Of a stretch of DNA of 64,000 bases, positions 34,171-42,954 are shown in pieces. The position numbers and the translations under genes are program-made. The notes beneath the pieces were generated by a model, which saw only the letters and a program-made list of their open reading frames with translations, was not told where the DNA came from and did not search any database. This stretch comes from Lachnospiraceae bacterium (GTDB lineage Bacteria; Bacillota; Clostridia; Lachnospirales; Lachnospiraceae), in NCBI GenBank assembly GCA_902363445.1, contig CABJAB010000002.1, positions 62,001 through 126,000 of the forward strand, given 5' to 3'. The first letter of the stretch is position 1, and every line of letters begins with the position of its first letter.

Positions 34171-36189
34171 CTATAGTTTGAGGATCTGTCTGCTTCCCGC
34201 GTAAGTGGTCATAAAGTATACCACGTAAATGCCCGCCGCTAGTCCGGCTCCAAACAATACATTTTGTATGATCGCTCCCGCAGTCAGATAGGGAATGATC
34301 TGATAAACTCCGGCAATTACGAAAACAGAGTGTACAGCGGCCACGGCAAACGGAAGCCCGAAATATACTTTCATCTGTGCCAGGAGGGACTTTTTCATTT
34401 CCCGTTCCCCGACTCCCAGTTCAGACAGAAGCTTATATCTTTTTACATTCTCGGAGGACTGGGTGAGCTGCTGCAGCGCGAGGACTGCTCCTGCTGTGAT
34501 TAAAAAGGTGATTCCAAGGTAATTTCCCACATAGATGTCCGTCAGTTGATTTGACATCAGTTCTACCAGCAGATCTGTTTTGCTTCTGTAATTGAAGATA
34601 TTGACGTCCAGCATATCTTTTTTGAGGGCGGTGTAAGCGTTATCCTCGTTCCCTTTATACATGCTGTTGCTGATTTTCATATATGGCTTGCTGTTTCCGG
34701 CGGCTTTCTGGGGAACGAGCAGGACGCCCGTATCGACAAATACATTCTGATTGTTTAAGGTTGTCTCATAGATCGCCCCCTTCTTTAAAGTCAGCGGAGT
34801 GTTTCCCACTTCGATCGGTTTTTCCTGAGAATCGGCAAACCGCTCCAATACTTTTCTTGCGTCTGGGTTATTGTAGACCAGGGCATACTGGTCATCATTC
34901 AGAGACACGGTTTCTTTGCCCTGAAGCTTTAAGATACTGTTGTAGTCCTCAAGCCCGATTACTGTGACAAGATAGTCTCCATATAATTTTTCTTCTTTAT
35001 TACTTTTTGCATATGGTCCAAAAAGCTCACGATCCTTCAGATTGCCGATACAGTACACGGTGAACTCGGCAGTCGGCCCCAAATATTCAGTAAGCTCTGC
35101 GTTTTTATGTTTCATTTCTTCTATAATAGAATGAGCCTTGAGTTCTTTGTCTCTTTCATCTCCAAAGGTATACTCAATGCTGATATCATACGGCACCAGC
35201 TTTTTCTTTCCGATGATGCTGCTCTGTCCAAGCCCCATGCTGATTCCCATGGCGGATACGGCGAGGAACATCAGGATACATACGACGGCGACGGAGACAC
35301 CGGCTGTTTTGATGCGGCTTCCCAGCTGATTTACATCGAACATATTGAGGCCGTGATAGTAAAAGCGTTTTTTATGTTTCAGGAGGTGTGTCACCGCGCT
35401 TGCTGCCGAAAGGAAGAACAAGATGGTCCCGGCTGCTATCAGCCCGCCTCCTGCCAGGATGGAGATCATAAAGAAAGAACCGGCCCATTTGAAGATGACA
35501 AAGTATCCTGCCGCCATCAGAAGGATGGATAGGAGAGTGATGAGGCCATCTTTTTTCTTTGGCTCCGGCATTTCTTCATTTTTACGCTCTGCGTAAAGAA
35601 GCTCTATCAGCTTCATTTTTTTGATCTGATGAACGTTGAAGATATGGACGCATGCGAATGTGGCGGCAAAAAAGATGACCGCCGCCCCCATGGCTGCCGG
35701 TGAAAATACGAAGTGGTAACTGGTGAGCCCCGCTCCTGCCAGCCTGGCTGTTATCATGGAAAGTCCCTGAGAAGCGAAGATTCCTAAAAGCAGTCCGGAT
35801 ACCAGGGATGCGGCCCCTATCTTTCCTGTCTCTTTCATGAGAAGGCGGCTCACGTCCTTCCGGTCCATTCCCAGTACAAAATATACTCCAAATTCTTTTT
35901 TTCTTCGTCTCATCAGGAAGTTGTTCGCATATGCCACGAGAAATCCGATGATGACGCAGGACACTGCGGAAACAGCCGCGACAGCCGCTTGAGATGCCGC
36001 CAGGTAATTCAGAGTATCCGGGATGCCAAGGATGCCGAACTGTGCTTTTATCGAGTTAAAGGTATAAAAAAGACATACTGCAAAGGTGAGTGTGAAAAAA
36101 TAGATGAAATAGTCCTTTGCACTTCTTTTGACATTTCTGGAGGCCAGCTTATCAAAGAATTTTTTGGAAGCTTTTTTCCTAGAACGCAT
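34171..36189 (-). CDS. ABC transporter permease (BceB type), module 2
   Basis: A 672-residue FtsX-family permease organised like that of module 1: helices at the N-terminus with MRRRKKEFGVYFVLGM, a large outer domain (about 315-540) and three C-terminal helices. The start at 36189 is chosen because GGGAGGTGA lies eight bases upstream; an in-frame GTG at 36201 lies within that site. It overlaps the ATPase gene by eleven bases. The outer domain is different from that of module 1, so the two modules probably sense different compounds. The stop codon is almost in contact with repeat copy 3. Confidence 0.9.
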   Translation of the reverse strand: MRSRKKASKKFFDKLASRNVKRSAKDYFIYFFTLTFAVCLFYTFNSIKAQFGILGIPDTLNYLAASQAAVAAVSAVSCVIIGFLVAYANNFLMRRRKKEFGVYFVLGMDRKDVSRLLMKETGKIGAASLVSGLLLGIFASQGLSMITARLAGAGLTSYHFVFSPAAMGAAVIFFAATFACVHIFNVHQIKKMKLIELLYAERKNEEMPEPKKKDGLITLLSILLMAAGYFVIFKWAGSFFMISILAGGGLIAAGTILFFLSAASAVTHLLKHKKRFYYHGLNMFDVNQLGSRIKTAGVSVAVVCILMFLAVSAMGISMGLGQSSIIGKKKLVPYDISIEYTFGDERDKELKAHSIIEEMKHKNAELTEYLGPTAEFTVYCIGNLKDRELFGPYAKSNKEEKLYGDYLVTVIGLEDYNSILKLQGKETVSLNDDQYALVYNNPDARKVLERFADSQEKPIEVGNTPLTLKKGAIYETTLNNQNVFVDTGVLLVPQKAAGNSKPYMKISNSMYKGNEDNAYTALKKDMLDVNIFNYRSKTDLLVELMSNQLTDIYVGNYLGITFLITAGAVLALQQLTQSSENVKRYKLLSELGVGEREMKKSLLAQMKVYFGLPFAVAAVHSVFVIAGVYQIIPYLTAGAIIQNVLFGAGLAAGIYVVYFMTTYAGSRQILKL

Positions 36190-36946
36190 GACTCTTTTCA
36201 CCTCCCAGCAAGGAAACTACTTTTATGATTTTATCAAAAAATTCTTTTCGGGAATCTGTTCCGCGCACCAGCTCATTAAAGATCTGTCCATCCTTTAGAA
36301 ACAGGATGCGCTTACAGTGGCTGGCGGTAAAGGCATCATGCGTCACCATAAGGATTGTTGCATTTTTTTCTTCATTTAAGAAGCTCAGGCTCTCTAACAG
36401 CATACCTGCAGATTTGGAATCCAGCGCTCCGGTGGGCTCATCCGCCAAAATAAGGGACGGATTCGTGATGATCGCTCTGGCACAGGCGATTCTCTGCTGC
36501 TGTCCTCCCGACATCTCGTAAGGATATTTATCGATGATTTTTTCAATCCCGAGTTCTCTGGAGACGGATTCCACCATGCCGTCGATTTTCCTTGGATCTT
36601 CTCCGAGGATTGCCAGCGCCAATGCGATATTATCCCGCCCTGTCAGGGTATCGAGGAGGTTGAAGTTTTGGAAAATGAAACCCAGCTCTTCCCTTCTGAA
36701 TCTTGCCAGTGCAGATTCTTTCCTGTCAGTGACATCTTTTCCGTTTACATAAATGTGCCCCGCCGTCACACGATCAACGGTTGAGATGCAGTTTAAGAGC
36801 GTAGTCTTACCGCTTCCCGACGCTCCCATGATTCCCACATATTCCCCTTCCTGTACCTCGAAGCTGATGTGATTCACTGCCTTCGTGATGTTTCCTTTAT
36901 TTTTGTAAAACTTTTCTAAGTTGTCTACTGTCAAAACGGTTTTCAT
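36179..36946 (-). CDS. ABC transporter ATPase (BceA type), module 2
   Basis: A 255-residue ATPase with Walker A GASGSGKTTL, signature MSGGQQQR and Walker B LILADEPTGALD. It belongs to the MacB-like class of peptide-sensing transporters and is coupled to the permease gene by overlap. It is separated from the kinase gene by about 145 bases that contain a hairpin, so it can be expressed apart from the regulators. Confidence 0.92.
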   Translation of the reverse strand: MKTVLTVDNLEKFYKNKGNITKAVNHISFEVQEGEYVGIMGASGSGKTTLLNCISTVDRVTAGHIYVNGKDVTDRKESALARFRREELGFIFQNFNLLDTLTGRDNIALALAILGEDPRKIDGMVESVSRELGIEKIIDKYPYEMSGGQQQRIACARAIITNPSLILADEPTGALDSKSAGMLLESLSFLNEEKNATILMVTHDAFTASHCKRILFLKDGQIFNELVRGTDSRKEFFDKIIKVVSLLGGEKSHAF

Positions 36947-37053
36947 TCTCTGGATCTCCTTTCTGTTTCTTTTATTCTGAACTCAGTTTACCACCGAAAC
37001 AGCCGCTGTACCACGCATGTTCATAACAAAAAGATTACATTATGGTAATATAA

Positions 37054-37093
37054 AAGCTTCCCGCGTTTTAATTATCAAATGGCGGGAAGCTTC
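37054..37093 (-). terminator. Hairpin between the module 2 kinase and ATPase genes
   Basis: AAGCTTCCCGC and GCGGGAAGCTT form an 11-bp stem around 17 bases, overlapping the kinase stop codon. On the minus strand it is followed by TTTATATT. It probably separates regulator and transporter transcripts. Confidence 0.65.
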
Positions 37094-38102
37094 AGTATAT
37101 TTCGTTTTGTTTAAAAAGAAAGTGGATTTTAGTCCCTTCTCCGTGTTTAGAATGGACCTCAAGCGGAATCTCCATTTTGTCGCAAAGGCTTTTGCACAGA
37201 TATAATCCCATGCCTGTTGAATGCTGGACCCGCCTTCCGTTTTCACCTGTGAAACCCTTCAGAAATATTCGGGAGAGGTCACTTTCGGGAATTCCGATTC
37301 CGTTGTCCCAAACGGAGAACTCTATCATATGCTTTCCACTTTTTGCGGCTTCAAATGTGATACAGGGCTTTTTATGGGAGTCACTATATTTCACGGAGTT
37401 CGTGATGATCTGACCCAGGATAAATCCCATCCATTTTGTATCTGTGAGAATCTCGTATTCCAGGTTTTCAAGCTTTGGGATCATACCGGCGGCGACCATC
37501 ATCTTTTTATTTTTCCGTATGGCTTCGCTCACCAGCTTCTTCAGGCTGACCGGCTGTATCATATAGTCTCCCTCGAGACTTCCGCTTTTCGTATAATATA
37601 GGAGCTGTTCCACATAAGCCTCTATTTTATCCACCTCTTCTTCCAGACTTGAGGTAATGGGGCTTTTGTTATTCTCGATGATCAGATGCTCCACTGCGAT
37701 CGGGGTCTTGATTTCATGGACCCATGTTTCCACATATTTTTTATATTCCATCATCTCCGCCTGCTGGTCAGAGATGATGTCGTTCAGATATTTTTCGTTT
37801 TTTGTGATCACATCATACATCAGTTTTCCATCATAAAAGCCGGGGCGTTTTATGATCTCGGTCAGAAAGGATTTCTCCTCCAGTTCTTCCCAGGCCTCGT
37901 TCAGCTCGTCATAGTACCGTTTTTTTTGTATACAGTCATACGTCCCTATCCCCGCAAAGCCTGCCAAATAGAGGATTCCGGTCATAATGATCACCGGAAG
38001 TTCCGTTCCCGTCATCCAGAGAAACCAGGCTGCTATAGCGTAAAGGAGTACTCCAATCCCGATAAAGGCCCATTTATCTCTGACATATTCTGAAATTTTC
38101 AT
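37092..38102 (-). CDS. Intramembrane-sensing histidine kinase (BceS type), module 2
   Basis: A 336-residue kinase with two membrane helices (about 12-31 and 35-54) and almost no outer loop. The phosphoacceptor is His129 in HEIKTPIA. The ATP-binding part has DNGIGI and GMGLYL. It overlaps the response regulator gene by four bases. Like its relative in module 1, it should be controlled through the ABC permease rather than directly by a ligand. Confidence 0.92.
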   Translation of the reverse strand: MKISEYVRDKWAFIGIGVLLYAIAAWFLWMTGTELPVIIMTGILYLAGFAGIGTYDCIQKKRYYDELNEAWEELEEKSFLTEIIKRPGFYDGKLMYDVITKNEKYLNDIISDQQAEMMEYKKYVETWVHEIKTPIAVEHLIIENNKSPITSSLEEEVDKIEAYVEQLLYYTKSGSLEGDYMIQPVSLKKLVSEAIRKNKKMMVAAGMIPKLENLEYEILTDTKWMGFILGQIITNSVKYSDSHKKPCITFEAAKSGKHMIEFSVWDNGIGIPESDLSRIFLKGFTGENGRRVQHSTGMGLYLCKSLCDKMEIPLEVHSKHGEGTKIHFLFKQNEIY

Positions 38103-38764
38103 ATCATGTACCCCTGCCCCCGCTTTGTCACAAGGTAATCATTCAGTCCCAGATCTGCCAGTTTTTTTCTAAGACGGTTAATGTTCACGTTCAGAGTGCT
38201 GTCTTCTACAAATTCTTCCATTTCCCACAGCTGGCAGATCAGGTCGGATCTTGAGATGATCGTTCCATAGTTCTCCATCAGCATTCTGAGAATCCCCATT
38301 TCATTTTTTGTCAAGTCCGCCTCTTTTCCCTGATAGGACATACGGCTCTTTAAAATATCCAAGGTGAGACCGTTGTGGGAAAGTGTCATAGACGCCTTCC
38401 TGCCATATGCACGGTGGAGCACAGTCGCAATGTGAGCCAGCAGGATGTGCATGTTGTACGGTTTTGTAATAAAGTCATCCGCCCCCACATTCAGACTCAT
38501 CAGTTCATCCATATCACTGTCAGAGCTTGTCACCACGATGACAGGCACGTCTGACCTTTTCCTTATTTCCTGACAGATATAAAATCCGTCATTGACAGGC
38601 AGATTCAGATCCAGGAGCACGAGTAAAGGCTCTTCCCTTGTGATCTGCTCTGCCACATTCTCGAACTGCTCGATCAGAGCACAGGAGTAGCCCTTCTTTT
38701 CGAGAGCTGTGCGAAGCTCTTCCCTGATCTTTTTATCATCTTCCACAATCAGAATTTTATCCAT
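38099..38764 (-). CDS. OmpR-family response regulator (BceR type), module 2
   Basis: A 221-residue response regulator with phosphoacceptor Asp52 (LLDLNLP), acidic pocket VEDD and a C-terminal winged helix (NINRLRKKL). The start is taken at ATG 38764, ten bases after AGAGGG; TTG at 38770 is also in frame. It is the first gene of the second Bce-type module and is divergent from a flavin-fold protein. No clear promoter was found for it in the 200-base gap. Confidence 0.9.
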   Translation of the reverse strand: MDKILIVEDDKKIREELRTALEKKGYSCALIEQFENVAEQITREEPLLVLLDLNLPVNDGFYICQEIRKRSDVPVIVVTSSDSDMDELMSLNVGADDFITKPYNMHILLAHIATVLHRAYGRKASMTLSHNGLTLDILKSRMSYQGKEADLTKNEMGILRMLMENYGTIISRSDLICQLWEMEEFVEDSTLNVNINRLRKKLADLGLNDYLVTKRGQGYMI

Positions 38765-38894
38765 TGTCAAAAGACCCTCTTTCCACGCAAATGTATTTAA
38801 AGGTGACAGCCGAGCATCATTATCTCCATGATATCATTTCTGCCGCCGCGAAACAAGGAGAACAGGTGAGACAGAATATGGGAGTAAACGAAAA

Positions 38895-38923
38895 TTGACA
38901 TTTTCTTCTGCCAGAGGTATATT
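38895..38923 (+). promoter_or_regulatory. Promoter of the flavin-fold protein gene
   Basis: TTGACA (38895-38900), 17 bases, TATATT (38918-38923). Confidence 0.8.
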
Positions 38924-38973
38924 TAAGAGGATTTGATTGGCATGAAGATCGAGAGAATGGGAGAGGAGAAAGC

Positions 38974-39399
38974 ATGGAGATCAATTTAGAAAAACTGGAA
39001 GAGACATTGAAGAAAGCGGAAGTTATCTATTTATCGACGAGCGTTCACGACGTCGTTTCTTCAAGGCCTGTCAGCCCCCTGAACATTGGCCTGAACTTAT
39101 ATATCCGGACGTCGGCGTCCTCAAAAAAAGCGAAAGAGATGACGGCCAATCCCCATATCGCCGTATGCGCTGGAAATTTTTATTTCACAGGGAAGGCGAG
39201 ATTCTTAGGATCCGCGTTCAGCAGCGGCAATACAGAACTGAAAAAAGCGTATATTTCCCGATATCCGGATTCCTTTGGCGAAGAAGATGAATTCATAGAA
39301 TCAGACGAGGTGTTTTTTGAATTGACGATAGAACACGTTTCCGAATGGATCTACGAAAATGATATTCCCGTAGGATTCGCGGAACAGACCCTGCGGTGA
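38974..39399 (+). CDS. Pyridoxamine 5'-phosphate oxidase-fold flavoprotein
   Basis: A 141-residue protein of the split-barrel FMN-binding type, with the typical SSRPVSPLNIG strand, the IRTSASSKKAKEM segment and NPHIAVCAGNFYFTGKA. Many such short proteins in Firmicutes bind FMN, but the reaction is unknown; true pyridoxamine phosphate oxidase is longer. It has its own promoter and no terminator was seen between it and the LacI-type gene. Confidence 0.8.
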   Translation: MEINLEKLEETLKKAEVIYLSTSVHDVVSSRPVSPLNIGLNLYIRTSASSKKAKEMTANPHIAVCAGNFYFTGKARFLGSAFSSGNTELKKAYISRYPDSFGEEDEFIESDEVFFELTIEHVSEWIYENDIPVGFAEQTLR

Positions 39400-39428
39400 A
39401 TAAAAAAATCATTTCCTTAAAAAAAGGA

Positions 39429-39481
39429 TTGAAACAAAGCTTGTTTTGAGGTACACTATTTGTAGATGAGTAAACGTTTAC
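39429..39481 (+). promoter_or_regulatory. Promoter and operator of the LacI-type gene
   Basis: TTGAAA (39429-39434), 17 bases, TACACT (39452-39457), then the perfect 12-bp palindrome GTAAACGTTTAC (39470-39481) just after the expected start of transcription. The same palindrome occurs before the isomerase gene at 40565-40576. Confidence 0.8.
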
Positions 39482-39507
39482 GCAAACGGATGGTCAAGGT
39501 GCGGTCT

Positions 39508-40521
39508 ATGGAAAAGAAAATTACGATAAAAAGAATAGCGGAGCTTGCGGGAGTATCTGTAGCCACCGTATCCCGGGTAATCAATCAGAACGGGCGGTAT
39601 TCAGCGGAAACGGAGTCCAAAGTGCGGGAGATCATCGAGACATATCACTATGTGCCGAACCTGTCGGCCAAGGGGCTTAAGACCAGGCGGACCGATGTGG
39701 TGGGAATCATCGTCCCGGATATCCTGAGCCGTCACTTTGCGGGTCTGGTCCTGGAGATACAGATGGAAATGTTTAAATATTCGTATTCTACGCTGATCTG
39801 CAACACCAATGAAGATGAACGTCTGGAAAAGCGGCATGTGGATACTCTGCTCGCCCACCAGGTCAGCGGAATCCTGTTCATTTCCGGCAGCAGGATACAT
39901 ACGGAGATTGAAGATATGCCAGTGGCCTATCTGGACAGGCGGCCGGAAGGATACGAGGGTCAGAAGGAGATCGTGCTCATTGAGTCCGATAATGAAAGCG
40001 GAGGATATCAGGCGGCCGGTAAGCTGGTAGAAAGAGGCTGCAGGAGAATAGCTGTCCTCCGGGACAAGGGAAATGACTGGAACAAGGAAGCCAGATACAG
40101 GGGCTATTGCCGGGCCATGGCGGAAGCCGGGAGGTCCTTGGATAAGGAACTCATCCTTTATGCGGACAGTGTTTCAGCAGAAGCGTCCAGGAAGGCCGTG
40201 GGAAGGGCTCTGGAGGCGGGTATCTTCTTTGACGGGATCATGTGTACCACGGATGAACTGGCGGCGGGTGCAGTCATGGCTCTTAGGGAACGCGGCAGAA
40301 AAGTGCCTGAGGATGTCATGGTGACCGGTTTTGACGATACGCCCCTCGCGGCCATATATGAGCCGGCGCTTACCAGCGTTCACCAGGATGTGAAACAGAT
40401 GGCCGGGATTGCGGCGAAAGAAATGCTGGAATTGATTGAAGGGAAAACAGCGGGAGGATGTCATCGGGTGATACCGGTGCGGTTGACAGAACGGAAGTCC
40501 ACGGAGAAACGCCCAGAGTGA
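39508..40521 (+). CDS. LacI-family repressor of the sugar isomerase/epimerase genes
   Basis: A 337-residue LacI-type protein: N-terminal helix-turn-helix (ITIKRIAELAGVSVATVSRV) with the hinge helix (SAKGLKTRRT) and a periplasmic-binding-protein-like sugar domain. The start at 39508 is chosen because the open frame upstream runs through the operator. Identical palindromes in its own promoter region and before the isomerase gene suggest autoregulation plus control of the downstream pair. The inducer is likely a rare hexose or deoxy-sugar. Confidence 0.9.
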   Translation: MEKKITIKRIAELAGVSVATVSRVINQNGRYSAETESKVREIIETYHYVPNLSAKGLKTRRTDVVGIIVPDILSRHFAGLVLEIQMEMFKYSYSTLICNTNEDERLEKRHVDTLLAHQVSGILFISGSRIHTEIEDMPVAYLDRRPEGYEGQKEIVLIESDNESGGYQAAGKLVERGCRRIAVLRDKGNDWNKEARYRGYCRAMAEAGRSLDKELILYADSVSAEASRKAVGRALEAGIFFDGIMCTTDELAAGAVMALRERGRKVPEDVMVTGFDDTPLAAIYEPALTSVHQDVKQMAGIAAKEMLELIEGKTAGGCHRVIPVRLTERKSTEKRPE

Positions 40522-40564
40522 ATTTGCCGGCCGGTTTTTTGGCCCAGCGGCGAAGCGGGCATGA

Positions 40565-40576
40565 GTAAACGTTTAC
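40565..40576 (+). promoter_or_regulatory. Operator before the L-rhamnose isomerase gene
   Basis: GTAAACGTTTAC, identical to the palindrome at 39470-39481, 50 bases before the isomerase start. LacI-type proteins bind such sites with a central CG. A clear promoter was not recognised around it. Confidence 0.75.
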
Positions 40577-40625
40577 ATTATAGAAAACAGCCACTATGGC
40601 ATTAAAATCAGAAAGGAGAAAGAAT

Positions 40626-41888
40626 ATGGGAAGCAAAACAGAACAGGCTTATGAATTGGCGAAGGAGCGCTACGCAAGGATGGGGGTGGATACGGAGGAG
40701 GCAGTGAAGAAACTTCTTGCCATCAGGATCTCCTTCAATGCGTGGCAGCTGGACGACGACAAGGGGTTTCTGCAGGTGGAGGCCGGGACCGGGGGAGGGG
40801 TTATGGCGACGGGCAACTATCCGGGAGCGGCGAAGAACGCGGAACAGCTGGTACAGGACGCGGGAAAAGTGTTCTCTTTGATTCCGGGCAGACATAAGCT
40901 GAGCGTCCAGTCCAAGATGATCGCTTCAGCTGAGCCGGGAATCGACCTGGACAAGATTGAAAAGGAGCATTACCGTTACTATGTGGACTGGGCGAAAGAG
41001 AACGGAATCGGGCTGGATTTTAACCCCAGTTGCTCGGGCCATCCCATGGCAAATTCCGGATTTACTCTGAGCAGTGCGGATAAAAGGGTGCGGGAATTCT
41101 GGATCGAGCATTTCAGACGCGCCAGTGAGATAGGCGAATATCTGGGACAGGAGACCGGAATAAAATGTATGACAAATTACTGGATCCCCGACGGCTACAA
41201 AGATATGCCCGCGGATATGTACGCTCCAAGAAAGAGGCTGGAGGAGTCCCTGGACCGCGTTTTTGACCGGAAGGCAGACCGCGTTCATAATATGGATTCT
41301 CTGGAGAGCAAGCTTTTTGGCATAGGAGTGGAAGCTTATACGGTAGGCTCTCATGAATTCTATATGGCGTATGCGGCAAAACATCATCTTCCGGTCACAC
41401 TGGACGCCGGTCATTTCCATATTTCGGAGGAAGTGGCGAACAAGATATCCTCTCTTATGTTCATGTGTGATGAGATACTTCTGCATGTCACCAGGCCCAT
41501 GAGGTGGGACAGCGATCATGTGGTGGCGTTTGACGATACGACTCAGAACATCATGAATGAAATTGTGCGGAACGAATGGCTTGAACGGGTGCATATCGGA
41601 ACGGATTATTTTGACGCTTCCATAAACCGGGTGGCGGCAGGAGTAATCGGTCTTCGCAACACACAGAAAGCGCTTCTGAAAGCTTTCCTGGAGCCGACAA
41701 AGGAGCTGCGGACTTATGAAAACGAGGGAAACTACACGAAGCGCCTGGCTCTCATGGAAGAAATGAAGACGATGCCTTTCCAGGCGGTTTGGGATCACAT
41801 CTGTGAAATGGAGAATGTACCGGTGGGATTTGGCTGGTTCGCGGAAGTGGAGCGGTATGAGAAAGAGGTTCAGTCAAAACGGCAGTGA
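40626..41888 (+). CDS. rhaA: L-rhamnose isomerase
   Basis: A 420-residue protein, the length of E. coli RhaA (419). Family segments are clear: NPSCSGHPMANSGFTLSS, GVEAYTVGSHEFYMAYA, TLDAGHFHISEEV, RWDSDHVV and GTDYFDASINR, which include the metal-binding Glu, Asp and His residues. The enzyme interconverts L-rhamnose and L-rhamnulose, and members of the family also convert D-allose to D-allulose. No rhamnulose kinase or aldolase gene is near. The partner gene is a D-allulose 3-epimerase, which fits the D-allose reaction. The start follows AAGGAGA. Confidence 0.93.
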   Translation: MGSKTEQAYELAKERYARMGVDTEEAVKKLLAIRISFNAWQLDDDKGFLQVEAGTGGGVMATGNYPGAAKNAEQLVQDAGKVFSLIPGRHKLSVQSKMIASAEPGIDLDKIEKEHYRYYVDWAKENGIGLDFNPSCSGHPMANSGFTLSSADKRVREFWIEHFRRASEIGEYLGQETGIKCMTNYWIPDGYKDMPADMYAPRKRLEESLDRVFDRKADRVHNMDSLESKLFGIGVEAYTVGSHEFYMAYAAKHHLPVTLDAGHFHISEEVANKISSLMFMCDEILLHVTRPMRWDSDHVVAFDDTTQNIMNEIVRNEWLERVHIGTDYFDASINRVAAGVIGLRNTQKALLKAFLEPTKELRTYENEGNYTKRLALMEEMKTMPFQAVWDHICEMENVPVGFGWFAEVERYEKEVQSKRQ

Positions 41889-41910
41889 CATGGGAAAGGA
41901 AGGAAAGAAA

Positions 41911-42804
41911 ATGAAATATGGTATCTATTTTGCTTACTGGGAAAATAAATGGGGAGCGGACCAGAGGAAATACATAGAGAAGGTAAAAAAGCTGGGGTTT
42001 GATATTTTGGAAATTTCCTGTGCGGCCCTTAAGGACATCAGCAAAGCCGAGCTTACGGCTTTTAAGGAAGAGGCGAAAGCCCAAGGAATCACCCTGACTG
42101 CGGGATACGGCCCTTCTGTGGAAGAAAACCTGGGTTCCGCGGACGAGGCCGTGACGAAACACGCTGTCGAGTTTTATACGGATATCCTGAAAAAACTGGA
42201 ATATCTGGATATCCACACCATTGGCGGCGGCATTTATTCTTATTGGCCGGTAGATTACACGAAGCCCATCGACAAAAAAGGAGATTGGGAGCGGAGTGTG
42301 AAAAACGTCAGAACCGTATCCAGAATCGCCGGAGAATGTGGTGTGGACTACTGCCTGGAGGTTTTGAACCGATTTGAGGGATACCTTCTCAATACGGCGA
42401 AGGAGGCGGTGGAGTTTGTAAAGCAAGTGGATGTGCCGGCTGCCAAGGTGATGCTGGATACGTTCCATATGAATATTGAAGAGGACAGTATGGCAGATGC
42501 GATCTTGACGGCGGGCAGTCGGCTGGGCCACTTCCATGTGGGAGAAAACAACAGGCGGGTGCCGGGGAAAGGGAATATGCCCTGGTGTGAGATCGGCCAT
42601 GCGCTGAGAAGAATCGGATATGACAAAAATGTAGTCATGGAGCCGTTTGTACTGGATGGCGGAGAGGTGGGAAGCGATATCAAAATCTGGAGGGATCTGA
42701 GCGACAGCGCCACCAAAGAGCAGCTGGACGAAGACGCCAGGAATTCTGTGGCATATCTGAGATATGTGTTCAGCGGCCCTACGTCGAATTACCGGCAGAT
42801 ATAA
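41911..42804 (+). CDS. D-allulose (D-psicose) 3-epimerase
   Basis: A 297-residue TIM-barrel epimerase. The catalytic metal site is visible as Glu150 (CLEVLNRFE), Asp183 (MLDTFHMNIEED), His209 (HFHVGE) and Glu244 (VMEPF), at the same numbers as in clostridial D-psicose 3-epimerases. The N-terminus MKYGIYFAYWE is also that of the group. It converts D-allulose to D-fructose. It lies 22 bases after the isomerase gene with an AGGAAAG ribosome site, in one operon. L-rhamnulose epimerisation is a less likely alternative. Confidence 0.92.
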   Translation: MKYGIYFAYWENKWGADQRKYIEKVKKLGFDILEISCAALKDISKAELTAFKEEAKAQGITLTAGYGPSVEENLGSADEAVTKHAVEFYTDILKKLEYLDIHTIGGGIYSYWPVDYTKPIDKKGDWERSVKNVRTVSRIAGECGVDYCLEVLNRFEGYLLNTAKEAVEFVKQVDVPAAKVMLDTFHMNIEEDSMADAILTAGSRLGHFHVGENNRRVPGKGNMPWCEIGHALRRIGYDKNVVMEPFVLDGGEVGSDIKIWRDLSDSATKEQLDEDARNSVAYLRYVFSGPTSNYRQI

Positions 42805-42869
42805 AGGGTTCTTGCTTTGTCTCATTCCCTGTTTCCAGGAAGCGGATATGTGATGTTTCTGTGAAAATT

Positions 42870-42898
42870 TTGCGTTTTTTGTCGCATTGTGTTAGAAT
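42870..42898 (+). promoter_or_regulatory. Promoter of the zinc-ribbon membrane protein gene
   Basis: TTGCGT (42870-42875), 17 bases, TAGAAT (42893-42898). Confidence 0.65.
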
Positions 42899-42954
42899 GG
42901 CATATATTTGATACTGGAAAAGCAAGATTGTTAATGATATAGGGGATGAGAATT

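Noticed and set aside
40626..42804. A standard L-rhamnose catabolic operon
   Set aside because: Rhamnulose kinase, rhamnulose-phosphate aldolase and a rhamnose mutarotase are all absent, and the second gene is an allulose-type epimerase.
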